From assembly GCA_021647375.1 (NCBI GenBank), contig JAKIUV010000040.1, forward strand, positions 1 to 25,046: 25,046 bases of DNA, given 5' to 3'. The stretch comes from Robiginitomaculum sp. Its GTDB lineage: Bacteria; Pseudomonadota; Alphaproteobacteria; Caulobacterales; Maricaulaceae. Shown here one piece after another: positions 1-7,582 of the stretch. The notes under the pieces were generated by a model. It saw nothing but the letters and a program-made list of their open reading frames with translations, was not told where the DNA came from and made no database searches. A program made the position numbers and the translations under genes. Each line of letters opens with the position of its first letter. Positions within the stretch are counted from its first letter, which is position 1.

Positions 1-370
1 CCAGCACCTTGAGACCATTTGCTTCAAGATGTGTTTTGGCCGACAACAGCGCGTCCATATTCTCAAGCCGAAAGGCAATATGCTGCACCCAGCGCGGCGT
101 ATTGCGGTCGCGGCCCATTTTTGGGCTATTGGGAATTTCGAAAAATGCCAACACATTATCACCACCTGCATCGAGGAAGATGTGCATATACGGATCCGGC
201 GCGCCCGTAGACGGCACTTCGTTTTCGGCAATAGCCAGCTTGAACCCCATGCCGAGCATGTTGGTGTAAAACTCGACGGTTTCCTTGGCATCTATACAGC
301 GGTAAGCCACATGATGAACGCCCATAGTTATGGGGGGTGTGGTTTTTGGCGCCTTTTGCGTATTGGTCAT
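1..370 (-). CDS. VOC-family (glyoxalase/dioxygenase fold) protein, 3' end outside window
   Basis: The reading frame starts at ATG 370 and runs off the left edge; 123 residues are visible. A strong ribosome binding site, AGGAG, lies 6 nt before the start. The fold is suggested by HHVAYRC near residues 19-25, an acidic strand FFEIP near 76-80 (E78) and WVQHIAFRL near 94-102 (H97). This His/Glu/His spacing is typical of metal sites in vicinal oxygen chelate enzymes such as glyoxalase I and extradiol dioxygenases. The substrate cannot be read from this part. The gene is divergent from dnaB, and its upstream region carries an 11-bp palindrome at 406-433 that could be an operator. Family assignment is fairly sure; reaction unknown. 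Confidence 0.8.
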   Translation of the reverse strand, partial: MTNTQKAPKTTPPITMGVHHVAYRCIDAKETVEFYTNMLGMGFKLAIAENEVPSTGAPDPYMHIFLDAGGDNVLAFFEIPNSPKMGRDRNTPRWVQHIAFRLENMDALLSAKTHLEANGLKVL

Positions 371-405
371 TGTAGCTCCTCTTGTCATCATTAGGTCTTA
401 TAAAT

Positions 406-433
406 GAATATAGTTGTATAGGCAACTATATTC
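406..433. promoter_or_regulatory. Operator-like palindrome between VOC gene and dnaB
   Basis: GAATATAGTTG (406-416) and CAACTATATTC (423-433) form a perfect 11-bp inverted repeat with a 6-nt centre. It lies 36-63 nt upstream of the VOC start, where its promoter should be. The ATAGTTG...CAACTAT core resembles operators of MarR-type repressors (resemblance from memory, not searched). A hairpin role in RNA is also possible. Confidence 0.45.
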
Positions 434-449
434 AAGAGGGTTTTTTGTG

Positions 450-466
450 TTATCCACATATCCACA
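450..466 (+). promoter_or_regulatory. Two adjacent DnaA-box-like 9-mers upstream of dnaB
   Basis: TTATCCACA at 450-458 is a perfect consensus DnaA box (TTATNCACA). ATATCCACA at 458-466 is a second copy with one mismatch, in the same orientation and sharing one base. They lie 54-70 nt upstream of the chosen dnaB start, so DnaA could control transcription of the helicase gene. Binding is inferred. Confidence 0.5.
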
Positions 467-519
467 GCCCTCTTGCTAATTATTATGGCGCTCACGCTTT
501 GCATCTGATAACATGCCCT

Positions 520-2010
520 ATGGCAGATATTATTGACGACTTTTCCGAGACCGAAATCGATGCAGAAGACCTGATACCCAATAGTATCGAGGCCGAGCAG
601 GCTTTGCTGGGTGCGATACTTTATGACAATGAGGTTTACCACCGGGTCAGCGCTATTGTCACGGCGCAGCATTTTTACAATCCGGTGCATGTGCGGATAT
701 ATGACAGTATTGCTATGCTGATTGAACACGGCAAGCTTGCCGATGCTATTGTCCTTAAAAACAGGTTTTCTCAAGACGAAACTTTGGTGGATATTGGCGG
801 CATTGATTATCTAGCTTTGCTGCTGGATAGTCGCCCGGACGGTTCTGCCGCCCAAGAATATGCCAAGCTGATATTTGACCTGGCCCTGCGCCGCGAGCTT
901 ATCCGGCTCGGCGGAGAAATGAAAGCCAGCGCCGAAGACCCCGAAAGCGAAAGCGATGGCCGGGCGCAAATCTCCGAAGCCGAGGGGCAATTGTTTAGCT
1001 TGGCCGAAACCGGAGCCGTGCAGAGCGGCTTTATCGGCTTTGACAAAGCGCTGATGCGTTCCATCGAAATGGCGACAGCGGCGTTCGAGCGGGACGGCGG
1101 CTTATCCGGCATGAGTACCGGGCTGAAAGATTTAAACAGCCAGCTTGGCGGGCTGCATAAATCTGATTTGATCATACTTGCCGGACGGCCCTCTATGGGC
1201 AAAACCGCGCTGGCCACTAATATCGCTTTTTATATCGCTAAAGCCTATAAATCCGAGAAGGACGAAAAAGGCATAGAGCGCACCACGGACGGCGGCGTTG
1301 TCGGGTTTTTCTCTTTGGAAATGTCTGCCGATCAATTGGCCACACGTTTGCTAGCCGAGCAATCCGGTGTGCCGTCCAACAAAATCCGGCGCGGCGATAT
1401 TACCCAAGCCGAATATGATGATGTGCGCGACGCCGCAGAAATGATCGAGAAAATTCCGCTCTATATTGATGATACGGGCGGCTTGACCATTGGGGCTTTG
1501 TCGGCGCGGGCGCGCAGGCTTAAACGCATGGTCGGGCTTGATTTGATCATCGTCGATTATTTGCAACTGCTCACGGGCAGTGGTCGTTCTAATGATAACC
1601 GGGTGCAAGAAGTGACCCAAATCACTATGGGGTTGAAAGCTCTCGCCAAAGATCTGGATGTACCTGTTCTGGCATTGGCGCAGTTATCGCGGCAGGTGGA
1701 ACAGCGGGACGATAAAAAACCACAGCTTGCTGACCTACGCGAATCCGGTTCTATCGAGCAAGACGCGGATGTGGTGATGTTTGTTTACCGCGCCGAATAT
1801 TATAAAGAGCGCGAAAAGCCAAATGATACCGACACCGAGGCCATTCACAAATGGCAAGAAGAAATGGATATATTGCACGGCAAAGCCGAAGTTATCGTCG
1901 GCAAGCAACGTCATGGGGCTATCGGTACAGTACCGCTCTCGTTCAAAGCCGAGTTGACCAAATTTGGCAATCTGTCCTTCGACGACCGCTATAATGATAG
2001 CCAGCATTAA
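520..2010 (+). CDS. dnaB: Replicative DNA helicase DnaB
   Basis: This 496-aa protein is the hexameric helicase that unwinds DNA at the replication fork and recruits primase. The N-terminal domain begins with PNSIEAEQALLGAIL (20-34), the usual DnaB start. The RecA-like C-terminal domain has Walker A GRPSMGKT (222-229), FSLEMS (264-269), Walker B LIIVDYLQL (342-350) and the arginine-finger region KQRHG (462-466). ATG 520 was chosen because family similarity begins about 20 residues after it; the open frame extends upstream to 382 without conserved sequence. Length is normal for the family. The stop overlaps the alr start by one base (TAATG), so the two are probably cotranscribed. DnaA-like boxes sit just upstream. 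Confidence 0.96.
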   Translation: MADIIDDFSETEIDAEDLIPNSIEAEQALLGAILYDNEVYHRVSAIVTAQHFYNPVHVRIYDSIAMLIEHGKLADAIVLKNRFSQDETLVDIGGIDYLALLLDSRPDGSAAQEYAKLIFDLALRRELIRLGGEMKASAEDPESESDGRAQISEAEGQLFSLAETGAVQSGFIGFDKALMRSIEMATAAFERDGGLSGMSTGLKDLNSQLGGLHKSDLIILAGRPSMGKTALATNIAFYIAKAYKSEKDEKGIERTTDGGVVGFFSLEMSADQLATRLLAEQSGVPSNKIRRGDITQAEYDDVRDAAEMIEKIPLYIDDTGGLTIGALSARARRLKRMVGLDLIIVDYLQLLTGSGRSNDNRVQEVTQITMGLKALAKDLDVPVLALAQLSRQVEQRDDKKPQLADLRESGSIEQDADVVMFVYRAEYYKEREKPNDTDTEAIHKWQEEMDILHGKAEVIVGKQRHGAIGTVPLSFKAELTKFGNLSFDDRYNDSQH

Positions 2011-3128
2011 TGGCGCACGTTAGAACCTATTCTTCAAGACCCGTCTTAACGGTGAATTTGACCGCGCTTGCGGATAATTATAAATACTTCGCGGCCAAAG
2101 CAGGCGGGGCGCGCATTGGTGCCAGCGTCAAAGCCGACGCTTACGGGCTAGGCGCGGGTATTGTCGGGCGCGCACTTTACGGTGCAGGGTGCCGGATATT
2201 TTTTGTTGCCCATGCGGGCGAAGGCAAAATCCTGCGAAACTCTATTGGCGCCAAGGCCAGCATTTACGTGCTTAGCGGTAACACGCCCCAAGACACGGCG
2301 ATATTTTTCGGTAGCAAATTAAAGCCCGTCATCAATTCCCTGACCCAAGCCCGCGATTGGGTCAAAGCCATCAAAGCCGTCAACCACGCACCGCGCACCG
2401 CTCTGCATTTCGATACGGGCATTAACAGGCTCGGCATCCCAGCCGAGGAAGCCGAAGTTTTCGCTGATGATAAAGAGCTTATCGCGGCGCTGGATGTGGA
2501 TTTGGTGATGTCGCATTTGGCGTGTTCGGGCGACGCGGAACATGCCCTCAACGAATCCCAACTTGGTCGGTTCAAAAGAATATCCGCGCGCATGCCTATG
2601 GTGCCTTTGTCCCTCGCCAATACGGGCGGGATTTATCTGGGAGCTAAATACCATTTCAAATTGGTGCGTCCGGGCATGGGGCTATACGGCGGTAAAGTCA
2701 CCACCCAGTCCGACAAAGAGGGCGTCAAACCCGTGGTTGAATTACACGCGCCTGTGCTACAAATCAAGACGGTCAAAGCCGGCGAAACTATAGGTTATGA
2801 CGGTAGCTTTACCGCCCGCACAGACATGAAAATCGCTATTGTCAGCGCCGGATATGCGGACGGCCTGCCCGTTAATTTAAGCGGTTCTGATAAACGCATC
2901 GTCACCAGCGCCCGCCTCGGTAAGCACCGGGTTCCTGTGGTTGGCCGGGTCAGCATGGACTACACAATCCTCGACATCACCAATTATGACGGCTTTGTCG
3001 AACTTGGTGCCAAAGCCGTATTCTTCGGCGAAAACCTAGAAGAACAAGCCGCCCACGCTCGCACCATAAATTACGAAGTCATGACCCATTTAGGGGCGCG
3101 GTGCAGGAAGATTTATGTAAACGAGTAA
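2010..3128 (+). CDS. alr: Alanine racemase
   Basis: This 372-aa fold-type III PLP enzyme interconverts L- and D-alanine, supplying D-Ala for peptidoglycan. The PLP lysine lies in SVKADAYGLG (K41). The second catalytic residue is the tyrosine in ETIGYDGSFTA (Y263), followed by the conserved GYADG (281-285). RPGMGLYGG (220-228) and GRVSMDYT (312-319) are further family blocks. The start is the ATG overlapping the dnaB stop; there is no separate ribosome binding site, so translation is probably coupled. A dnaB-alr pair is common in alphaproteobacteria, where radA often follows; here it does not. Confidence 0.96.
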   Translation: MAHVRTYSSRPVLTVNLTALADNYKYFAAKAGGARIGASVKADAYGLGAGIVGRALYGAGCRIFFVAHAGEGKILRNSIGAKASIYVLSGNTPQDTAIFFGSKLKPVINSLTQARDWVKAIKAVNHAPRTALHFDTGINRLGIPAEEAEVFADDKELIAALDVDLVMSHLACSGDAEHALNESQLGRFKRISARMPMVPLSLANTGGIYLGAKYHFKLVRPGMGLYGGKVTTQSDKEGVKPVVELHAPVLQIKTVKAGETIGYDGSFTARTDMKIAIVSAGYADGLPVNLSGSDKRIVTSARLGKHRVPVVGRVSMDYTILDITNYDGFVELGAKAVFFGENLEEQAAHARTINYEVMTHLGARCRKIYVNE

Positions 3129-3157
3129 GCGTTATAATTAGGGTTTAAGAGCCATGG

Positions 3158-3172
3158 TTAAGGTTTCTTTAT
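3158..3172. promoter_or_regulatory. Possible CtrA-type site upstream of the TadG-like gene
   Basis: TTAA-GGTTTCT-TTAT matches the alphaproteobacterial CtrA pattern TTAA-N7-TTAA at 7 of 8 positions, and the opposite strand reads TTAACCAT (3154-3161), a reported CtrA half-site form. It lies about 65 nt upstream of the 3234 start. Short degenerate sites occur by chance, so this is tentative. Confidence 0.3.
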
Positions 3173-3233
3173 CGGCACTTTCACTGAATTTTAAAAATTT
3201 TCCACTACAGTCTCGCCATATTGGAGAGGTATT

Positions 3234-4283
3234 GTGGGATTGTTTAGAATTATTCAGACGCGGATGAAAAATTTTGTCGTGGATCAACGGGGTAGTTTTA
3301 CCATGCTATCTGCGGTTTCACTCATGATATTGCTTGTGGTTGCAGGCGTTGCTTACGACTTTAATGCCATGACGAGTGCCAAAAACAAGTTGCAAGATTC
3401 TGCGGATATGGCGGCGTTGGCCGGAGCCAGTATAGCCCGCAGCAATGAACCTGAAATGCAGGCGACGGCGTTAAAAACACTGCAAGATAATATCGAGCTT
3501 ATCCCGAATTTGGCATTGTCAGGAACCCCAGATATTAACATCGATCCATCGGCAAAAGAAATAACCGTCACGGCCAATACAAATTACAAAATGATGTTTG
3601 GTAATTTGCTGGGTATTGACACTATGACAATAACCGCCAGTAGTACCAGCGGTTATGCTATTGAAAGCGTGAACCCATTTGCGGTTTATCTGGTGTTGGA
3701 TGTATCGGGGTCTATGTCTTGGAACTCTAGCGACGGTCAGGTGAAGATTGAGACACTGAAGACGGCTGTGGATGATATGTTTTATACACTCTATAGCACC
3801 AGCGAAAGCCCGTCCCTGCTGGTCAGCACAATCCGCACCGGCTTTTCATCATATAATACGGTTTTAGGGCCAACAAGAGATATGTCGAGTGGGTATAGCG
3901 CGACAGTAAACCAGGTTAATACCTTGGTTGCCGCTGGCGGCACAAATTCTACACCTGGCTTTCAATTTGCCTATGACCAAATCAAAGACGAGATGGACGA
4001 GGTCAGCAATTTGGCACCCTATATAGTTTTCATGACCGACGGCGACAATAATGACCCGGCATTTGATGTCACGACAACGGCTTTGTGTGATCAGGCAAGG
4101 CTTGATAATATTACCGTTTTCACGGTCGCATTTGAAGCGCCCGCAAATGGGCAAGCCCTTTTGCAGGCCTGCGCTACGGTTCCTGCTAAGGCATATAATT
4201 CTACCAATGCAGCTGCCCTAAACGCAGCATTTGTCGATATTGGCAGAGAAATCAGTCAGTCGGTGGTGCGCTTAAAGCGGTAG
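3234..4283 (+). CDS. TadG-like pilus-associated protein with vWA domain
   Basis: This 349-aa protein has a short cytoplasmic N-terminus (DQRGSFTMLSAVS), one membrane helix at about 24-42, and the TadE/TadG-type stretch following it (KLQDSADMAALAGASIA, 52-68). A von Willebrand A domain occupies about 148-345. Its metal-ion-dependent adhesion site is visible as DVSGS (156-160), a Thr/Ser in NSTPG (238-242) and TDGDNND (268-274). Such proteins are exported with Flp/Tad pili or anchored at the cell surface. The start is GTG 3234, because GGAGAGG lies 4 nt before it; ATG 3264 is an alternative. No other tad genes are in the window, so this is an orphan copy. Confidence 0.85.
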   Translation: MGLFRIIQTRMKNFVVDQRGSFTMLSAVSLMILLVVAGVAYDFNAMTSAKNKLQDSADMAALAGASIARSNEPEMQATALKTLQDNIELIPNLALSGTPDINIDPSAKEITVTANTNYKMMFGNLLGIDTMTITASSTSGYAIESVNPFAVYLVLDVSGSMSWNSSDGQVKIETLKTAVDDMFYTLYSTSESPSLLVSTIRTGFSSYNTVLGPTRDMSSGYSATVNQVNTLVAAGGTNSTPGFQFAYDQIKDEMDEVSNLAPYIVFMTDGDNNDPAFDVTTTALCDQARLDNITVFTVAFEAPANGQALLQACATVPAKAYNSTNAAALNAAFVDIGREISQSVVRLKR

Positions 4284-4290
4284 CCACCAC
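4263..4290 (+). terminator. Weak hairpin over the end of the TadG-like gene
   Basis: GTGGT and ACCAC flank an inner CGCT-TAA-AGCG hairpin that overlaps the TAG stop at 4281-4283. A second tiny hairpin (ACGCT-AAT-AGCGT, 4302-4314) and T-rich sequence follow. There is no clean U-tract, so termination is uncertain. Confidence 0.25.
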
Positions 4291-4386
4291 ATGTAATTTT
4301 CACGCTAATAGCGTCCTTTCTGCGTTTTGCATTTTGAATATCCCGTTCTTTATGGTATTCATGCTTTTTAACTTCATGGGGATACT

Positions 4387-5103
4387 ATGGCTCAATCTCA
4401 ACTTAACGTACAAGACCTGCTTGACCAGTTCTTGAATTCTAGTCGGGAGCTGGTTGCTCAAGGTAAGGAGCAGACCAAAGGCTTGACAGCTAAAGGCAAG
4501 GAAATAGCGGCCAAAGGCGAAGATATACTCGTGGATAAGCTGGGTATTGAAGACAATGAAACATCCAGATCGGCCTTGCGCAAAGGGGTTGGCGCCGGGG
4601 CTGCGGCGGGGGCGCTGGCTTTGTTATTGTCGTCGCGTTCGGGGCGTAAATTGGCCTTGCTCGGCGGTTTGGCCGGGCTTGGAACCGTGGCTTACAAAGC
4701 TTACCAAAAAAACGGCGGTACAATGCCGAAGTCTGCCCAAGACATTATCGGGCTTTTAAAAGGCGACAAAGCCGAAGCGCGTGCGGGCGTTATTTTGCAA
4801 GCCATGATCGCCGCCGCCAAGGCCGACGGTCATGTAAATGAAGCCGAATTAGCCTTAATCAAGGCGCTTGATAAGGGGGCGGCTGATGGTCTCGAAATCG
4901 CCCTGCAAAAACCCGTGAGCGCCCGCGAAATCGCAGCCCTCGCCGACAGCGAGCAAGCCGCCCGCGAAATTTACGCAGCTTCCGCCCGCGTCGCCAACGG
5001 CCTCAACCCGGCAGAGCGCGACTATCTCGACCGCCTGGCCATGGCGCTAAACCTAGCCCCAGAACTGGCAGCAAGGTTGGAGACAGATGTTCGGACGGGG
5101 TAG
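4387..5103 (+). CDS. DUF533 (YebE-like) protein with TerB-like C-terminal domain
   Basis: The product is 238 aa. Residues 1-60 are polar and helical with Lys/Gly repeats (AKGKEIAAKGED). A Gly/Ala/Leu-rich hydrophobic region at about 66-107 resembles a membrane-inserting hairpin. The C-terminal half (about 130-235) matches the DUF533/TerB-like helical domain, seen in AMIAAAKADGHVNEAEL (139-155), an acidic motif often thought to bind metal. The function of YebE-type proteins is not established; envelope association is an inference. GGGG lies 5 nt before ATG 4387. The Kazal lipoprotein gene begins 6 nt after the stop, suggesting cotranscription. Confidence 0.85.
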   Translation: MAQSQLNVQDLLDQFLNSSRELVAQGKEQTKGLTAKGKEIAAKGEDILVDKLGIEDNETSRSALRKGVGAGAAAGALALLLSSRSGRKLALLGGLAGLGTVAYKAYQKNGGTMPKSAQDIIGLLKGDKAEARAGVILQAMIAAAKADGHVNEAELALIKALDKGAADGLEIALQKPVSAREIAALADSEQAAREIYAASARVANGLNPAERDYLDRLAMALNLAPELAARLETDVRTG

Positions 5104-5109
5104 GTCGTC

Positions 5110-5460
5110 ATGCGTGCTTTAATTTTATTGTTTTTATCTCTCTTTCTTTTAGGTGCCTGTTATTCTGCTCCGCCTGATTATGGGCCACCGCCAGGTTTTC
5201 CAGTAACTACGCCTGTAAGCGGTGAAGTTTGCGGCGGTATGCGGGGCGATACTTGTTCCAGCCGGAATGAATACTGTCATTTTACAATGGCAGCCCAGTG
5301 CGGAGCGGCAGATCAAACCGGTGTTTGTCGTCCAAAGCCTGATATTTGCGCCGAGATATATGCGCCGGTTTGTGGATGCGATGGCCGGACTTATGAGAAT
5401 GAATGTGCCGCGAACAGGCAGGGGGTAAGTGCCGTTTATGCCGGGGTTTGTCGTAGCTAA
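5110..5460 (+). CDS. Kazal-domain lipoprotein, putative protease inhibitor
   Basis: This 116-aa exported protein has a hydrophobic signal sequence and lipobox LLGAC with the lipid-carrying cysteine at 17. A Pro-rich linker follows, then a Cys-rich segment (41-73). A Kazal-type domain spans about C80-C114 with the signature PVCGCDGRTYENECAANR (86-103). Kazal domains are classical serine protease inhibitors; bacterial versions are thought to protect against host, predator or self proteases, but the target here is unknown. Residue 19 after the lipid Cys is Ser, not Asp, so an outer-membrane location is likely. It begins 6 nt after the DUF533 gene. Confidence 0.85.
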   Translation: MRALILLFLSLFLLGACYSAPPDYGPPPGFPVTTPVSGEVCGGMRGDTCSSRNEYCHFTMAAQCGAADQTGVCRPKPDICAEIYAPVCGCDGRTYENECAANRQGVSAVYAGVCRS

Positions 5461-5498
5461 GGCTTGCGGCGGGTGCGGGATTGCCGTAATTGTTCGCT

Positions 5499-6686
5499 AT
5501 GTTTCATGATTTCTTTGCCCAGCTTCGTGCCGCCAATGTTCCGGTGTCTATCCGTGAGTATTTAACCTTGCTTGGGGCGCTCGATAAAGATGTGACGGGG
5601 GAGACTGTCGACGGGTTTTATTATGTGGCGCGGGCGGCTTTGGTTAAGGACGAGCGTAATCTTGATAAATTTGATCAAGTGTTTGCCCATGTGTTTCGCG
5701 GTATGGATTATCTGACGGATTTGTTCGGAGAAAATGATCAGGACATCCCGGCGGACTGGCTTAAGAAAATGGCCGAGAAATTCCTGACCCCCGAAGAAAT
5801 GGCCGAAATTGAGGCTATTGGTGATCTTGAGAAATTGATGGAGACACTGAAAAAACGTCTCGAAGAACAAAATGAACGCCATGAAGGCGGTAATAAATGG
5901 GTCGGAACGGGCGGCACTTCACCCTTTGGCGCCCACGGTTACAACCCCGAAGGTGTGCGTATTGGCCAAGATAAGGGCCGGCACGGTCGGGCGGTTAAGG
6001 TGTGGGATAAGCGCCAGTTCAGAAATCTCGACGGTGACCGGGAACTTGGCACGCGCAATATAAAAGTGGCACTCAGGCGCTTGCGAAAATTCGCCCGCGA
6101 AGGCGCGCACGAAGAATTTGATATAGAAGACACCATCAATTCCACAGCCCGACAAGGCTATCTCGATATTAAAATGCGCCCCGAAAAACGCAATGCGGTC
6201 AAGGTGTTGACTTTCTTTGATATTGGCGGGTCTATGGACGCGCATATATTGCAGGCGGAGGAATTATTTTCTGCGGCGCGCAGCGAGTTCAAGCGGTTGG
6301 AAAACTTTTATTTCCACAATTGTATCTATGAAAATGTCTGGACGGATAATATTCGCCGTATGCGCGAAGTGACGCCTACATGGGATATTTTGCATAAATA
6401 TCCAGCCGATTACCGTGTGGTTTTTGTGGGTGATGCGGCCATGAGTCCCTACGAAATAGCGGTCAAAGGCGGTGCTATAGAGCATTGGAACGAAGAAGCT
6501 GGTGCCGTTTGGCTCAAGCGTTTCGTTGATGTTTACGATCATTTGGTCTGGCTAAACCCGACGCCCGAACACTATTGGCGGCATTCCCAATCCACTGGAA
6601 TGATCCAGGAAATTATAGGCGCAGACCGCATGTTCCCCATGACGCTCACGGGTATAGAAGGCGCAATGCGGGCGTTGGCGCGATGA
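5499..6686 (+). CDS. CoxE-like vWA-domain protein
   Basis: This 395-aa cytoplasmic protein has no signal peptide. The N-terminus (FFAQLRAANVPVSIREYLTL) and the C-terminal vWA-like domain fit the VWA/CoxE family, whose members usually work with a MoxR-type AAA+ ATPase in assembling or activating partner proteins. The vWA metal motif is DIGGSM (241-246), a form common in this branch that lacks the first Ser of DxSxS. A charged helix (100-130) precedes a Gly-rich linker. ATG 5499 is preferred over TTG 5490 because similarity begins FHDFF. No good ribosome binding site is seen. No MoxR gene is adjacent. The stop overlaps the next start (ATGA). Confidence 0.85.
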   Translation: MFHDFFAQLRAANVPVSIREYLTLLGALDKDVTGETVDGFYYVARAALVKDERNLDKFDQVFAHVFRGMDYLTDLFGENDQDIPADWLKKMAEKFLTPEEMAEIEAIGDLEKLMETLKKRLEEQNERHEGGNKWVGTGGTSPFGAHGYNPEGVRIGQDKGRHGRAVKVWDKRQFRNLDGDRELGTRNIKVALRRLRKFAREGAHEEFDIEDTINSTARQGYLDIKMRPEKRNAVKVLTFFDIGGSMDAHILQAEELFSAARSEFKRLENFYFHNCIYENVWTDNIRRMREVTPTWDILHKYPADYRVVFVGDAAMSPYEIAVKGGAIEHWNEEAGAVWLKRFVDVYDHLVWLNPTPEHYWRHSQSTGMIQEIIGADRMFPMTLTGIEGAMRALAR

Positions 6687-7402
6687 CTTATAATATTAAT
6701 CCTGACCTAGATATTGCAATGTTGCGCGAACAATTTTCCGCCCACGGGCGTTTGCAAATTCCGGATTTTTTTGATCTCTCAACAGCCGACACAATAGAGG
6801 GAAGTCTTAAATTATTAGACTTGCAATTGGTGCTCAACACCAAAGAAAAGCATGTGGACATTCATAAATTTCAGCTTGACGAGATGGGCATAGAGCGCGC
6901 TGCAGAGATAAGGGCATTTGCCAAATCGCGCGGTGCCAATGAATTCGCCTATTTGTATGAGAATTATCCAATCGCAGATATGTTAGCCTCGGGTAATTTG
7001 AAAAATGAAGTTTTAACCGCGCTTAACCAGACGCTAAATAGCAAGGCAGCGCTCGCATTTTTCAATCAGGTCACAAAATCAGGCGTAACGTTTTGTGATA
7101 TGCAGGCGACCAATTACGGCCCCGGCCATTTTCTGACCCGTCACGACGACGGAAATATTGGTAAGAACCGTAAATTTGCCTATGTCTATAGCCTATGCCG
7201 AGATTGGCGTGCGGAGTGGGGTGGGCAACTGCAATTTTTGGACGGGGAGGGTGATGTTACTCAGTCCTTTATACCAAAATACAATACTCTTAGTATGTTC
7301 GAGGTGCCGCAATCACATCATGTCAGTCCCGTGTCAGAATTCACACCAAACCCAAGACTATCTTTCACGGGCTGGTACAGAACGGGCGAATATAGGCTCT
7401 AG
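6683..7402 (+). CDS. 2OG-Fe(II) oxygenase, prolyl-hydroxylase type
   Basis: This 239-aa cytoplasmic dioxygenase would use Fe(II) and 2-oxoglutarate to hydroxylate a substrate, most often a prolyl or other side chain of a protein. Iron ligands are HxD in LTRHDDG (H154, D156) and a distal His in QSHHVSP (H212 or H213). The 2-oxoglutarate salt-bridge arginine is R225 in NPRLSFTGW. GPGHFLTRHDD and WGGQLQFLD (179-187) are typical of the prolyl 4-hydroxylase/COG3751 group. The start is the ATG overlapping the CoxE-like stop by 4 nt; the frame is open upstream to 6575, but that overlaps the other gene. Coupling suggests a joint role, substrate unknown. Confidence 0.87.
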   Translation: MTYNINPDLDIAMLREQFSAHGRLQIPDFFDLSTADTIEGSLKLLDLQLVLNTKEKHVDIHKFQLDEMGIERAAEIRAFAKSRGANEFAYLYENYPIADMLASGNLKNEVLTALNQTLNSKAALAFFNQVTKSGVTFCDMQATNYGPGHFLTRHDDGNIGKNRKFAYVYSLCRDWRAEWGGQLQFLDGEGDVTQSFIPKYNTLSMFEVPQSHHVSPVSEFTPNPRLSFTGWYRTGEYRL

Positions 7403-7411
7403 GCAGAGGGG

Positions 7412-7492
7412 CTAAGTCAGCCAGCCTTTGGCGGTTTTCTTGCGGGCAAACCAGATAAGGAATACGGCGATGACCGGGATCATGATGGTCAT
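7412..7492 (-). CDS. Possible 26-aa membrane peptide
   Basis: An ATG at 7492 opens a short frame encoding a hydrophobic helix (MTIMIPVIAVFLIWFA) followed by a basic tail RKKTAKGWLT. This positive-inside shape is typical of small single-pass membrane proteins. GGGGG stands just 2 nt before this ATG; a second ATG at 7483 has better spacing. The frame is open about 14 codons further upstream with alternative TTG/GTG starts. It lies beyond the terminator of the neighbouring minus-strand gene, so it would need its own promoter. No family recognised. Confidence 0.3.
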   Translation of the reverse strand: MTIMIPVIAVFLIWFARKKTAKGWLT

Positions 7493-7521
7493 CACCCCCA
7501 AGAGAGTAGCCCAAAAGAAAA

Positions 7522-7552
7522 CCCTGCCGCTCTTTTAACAAGAAAGACAGGG
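7522..7552. terminator. Probable bidirectional terminator between convergent genes
   Basis: CCCTG (7522-7526) pairs with CAGGG (7548-7552), with an inner TCTT/AAGA pairing and an internal loop. On the plus strand it is followed by AGTTTTTA, on the minus strand by GTTTTCTTTT. It sits between the oxygenase gene (+) and the secreted-protein gene (-). Confidence 0.55.
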
Positions 7553-7582
7553 AGTTTTTACTTGAGAGTTATTCTGTTTGCG

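Noticed and set aside
807..1217. 136-codon minus-strand frame within dnaB
   Set aside because: Antisense shadow of the helicase gene; Ser/Arg/Pro-rich composition typical of an antisense frame.
5490..5498. TTG start for the CoxE-like gene
   Set aside because: ATG 5499 fits the start of family similarity; neither has a clear ribosome site.
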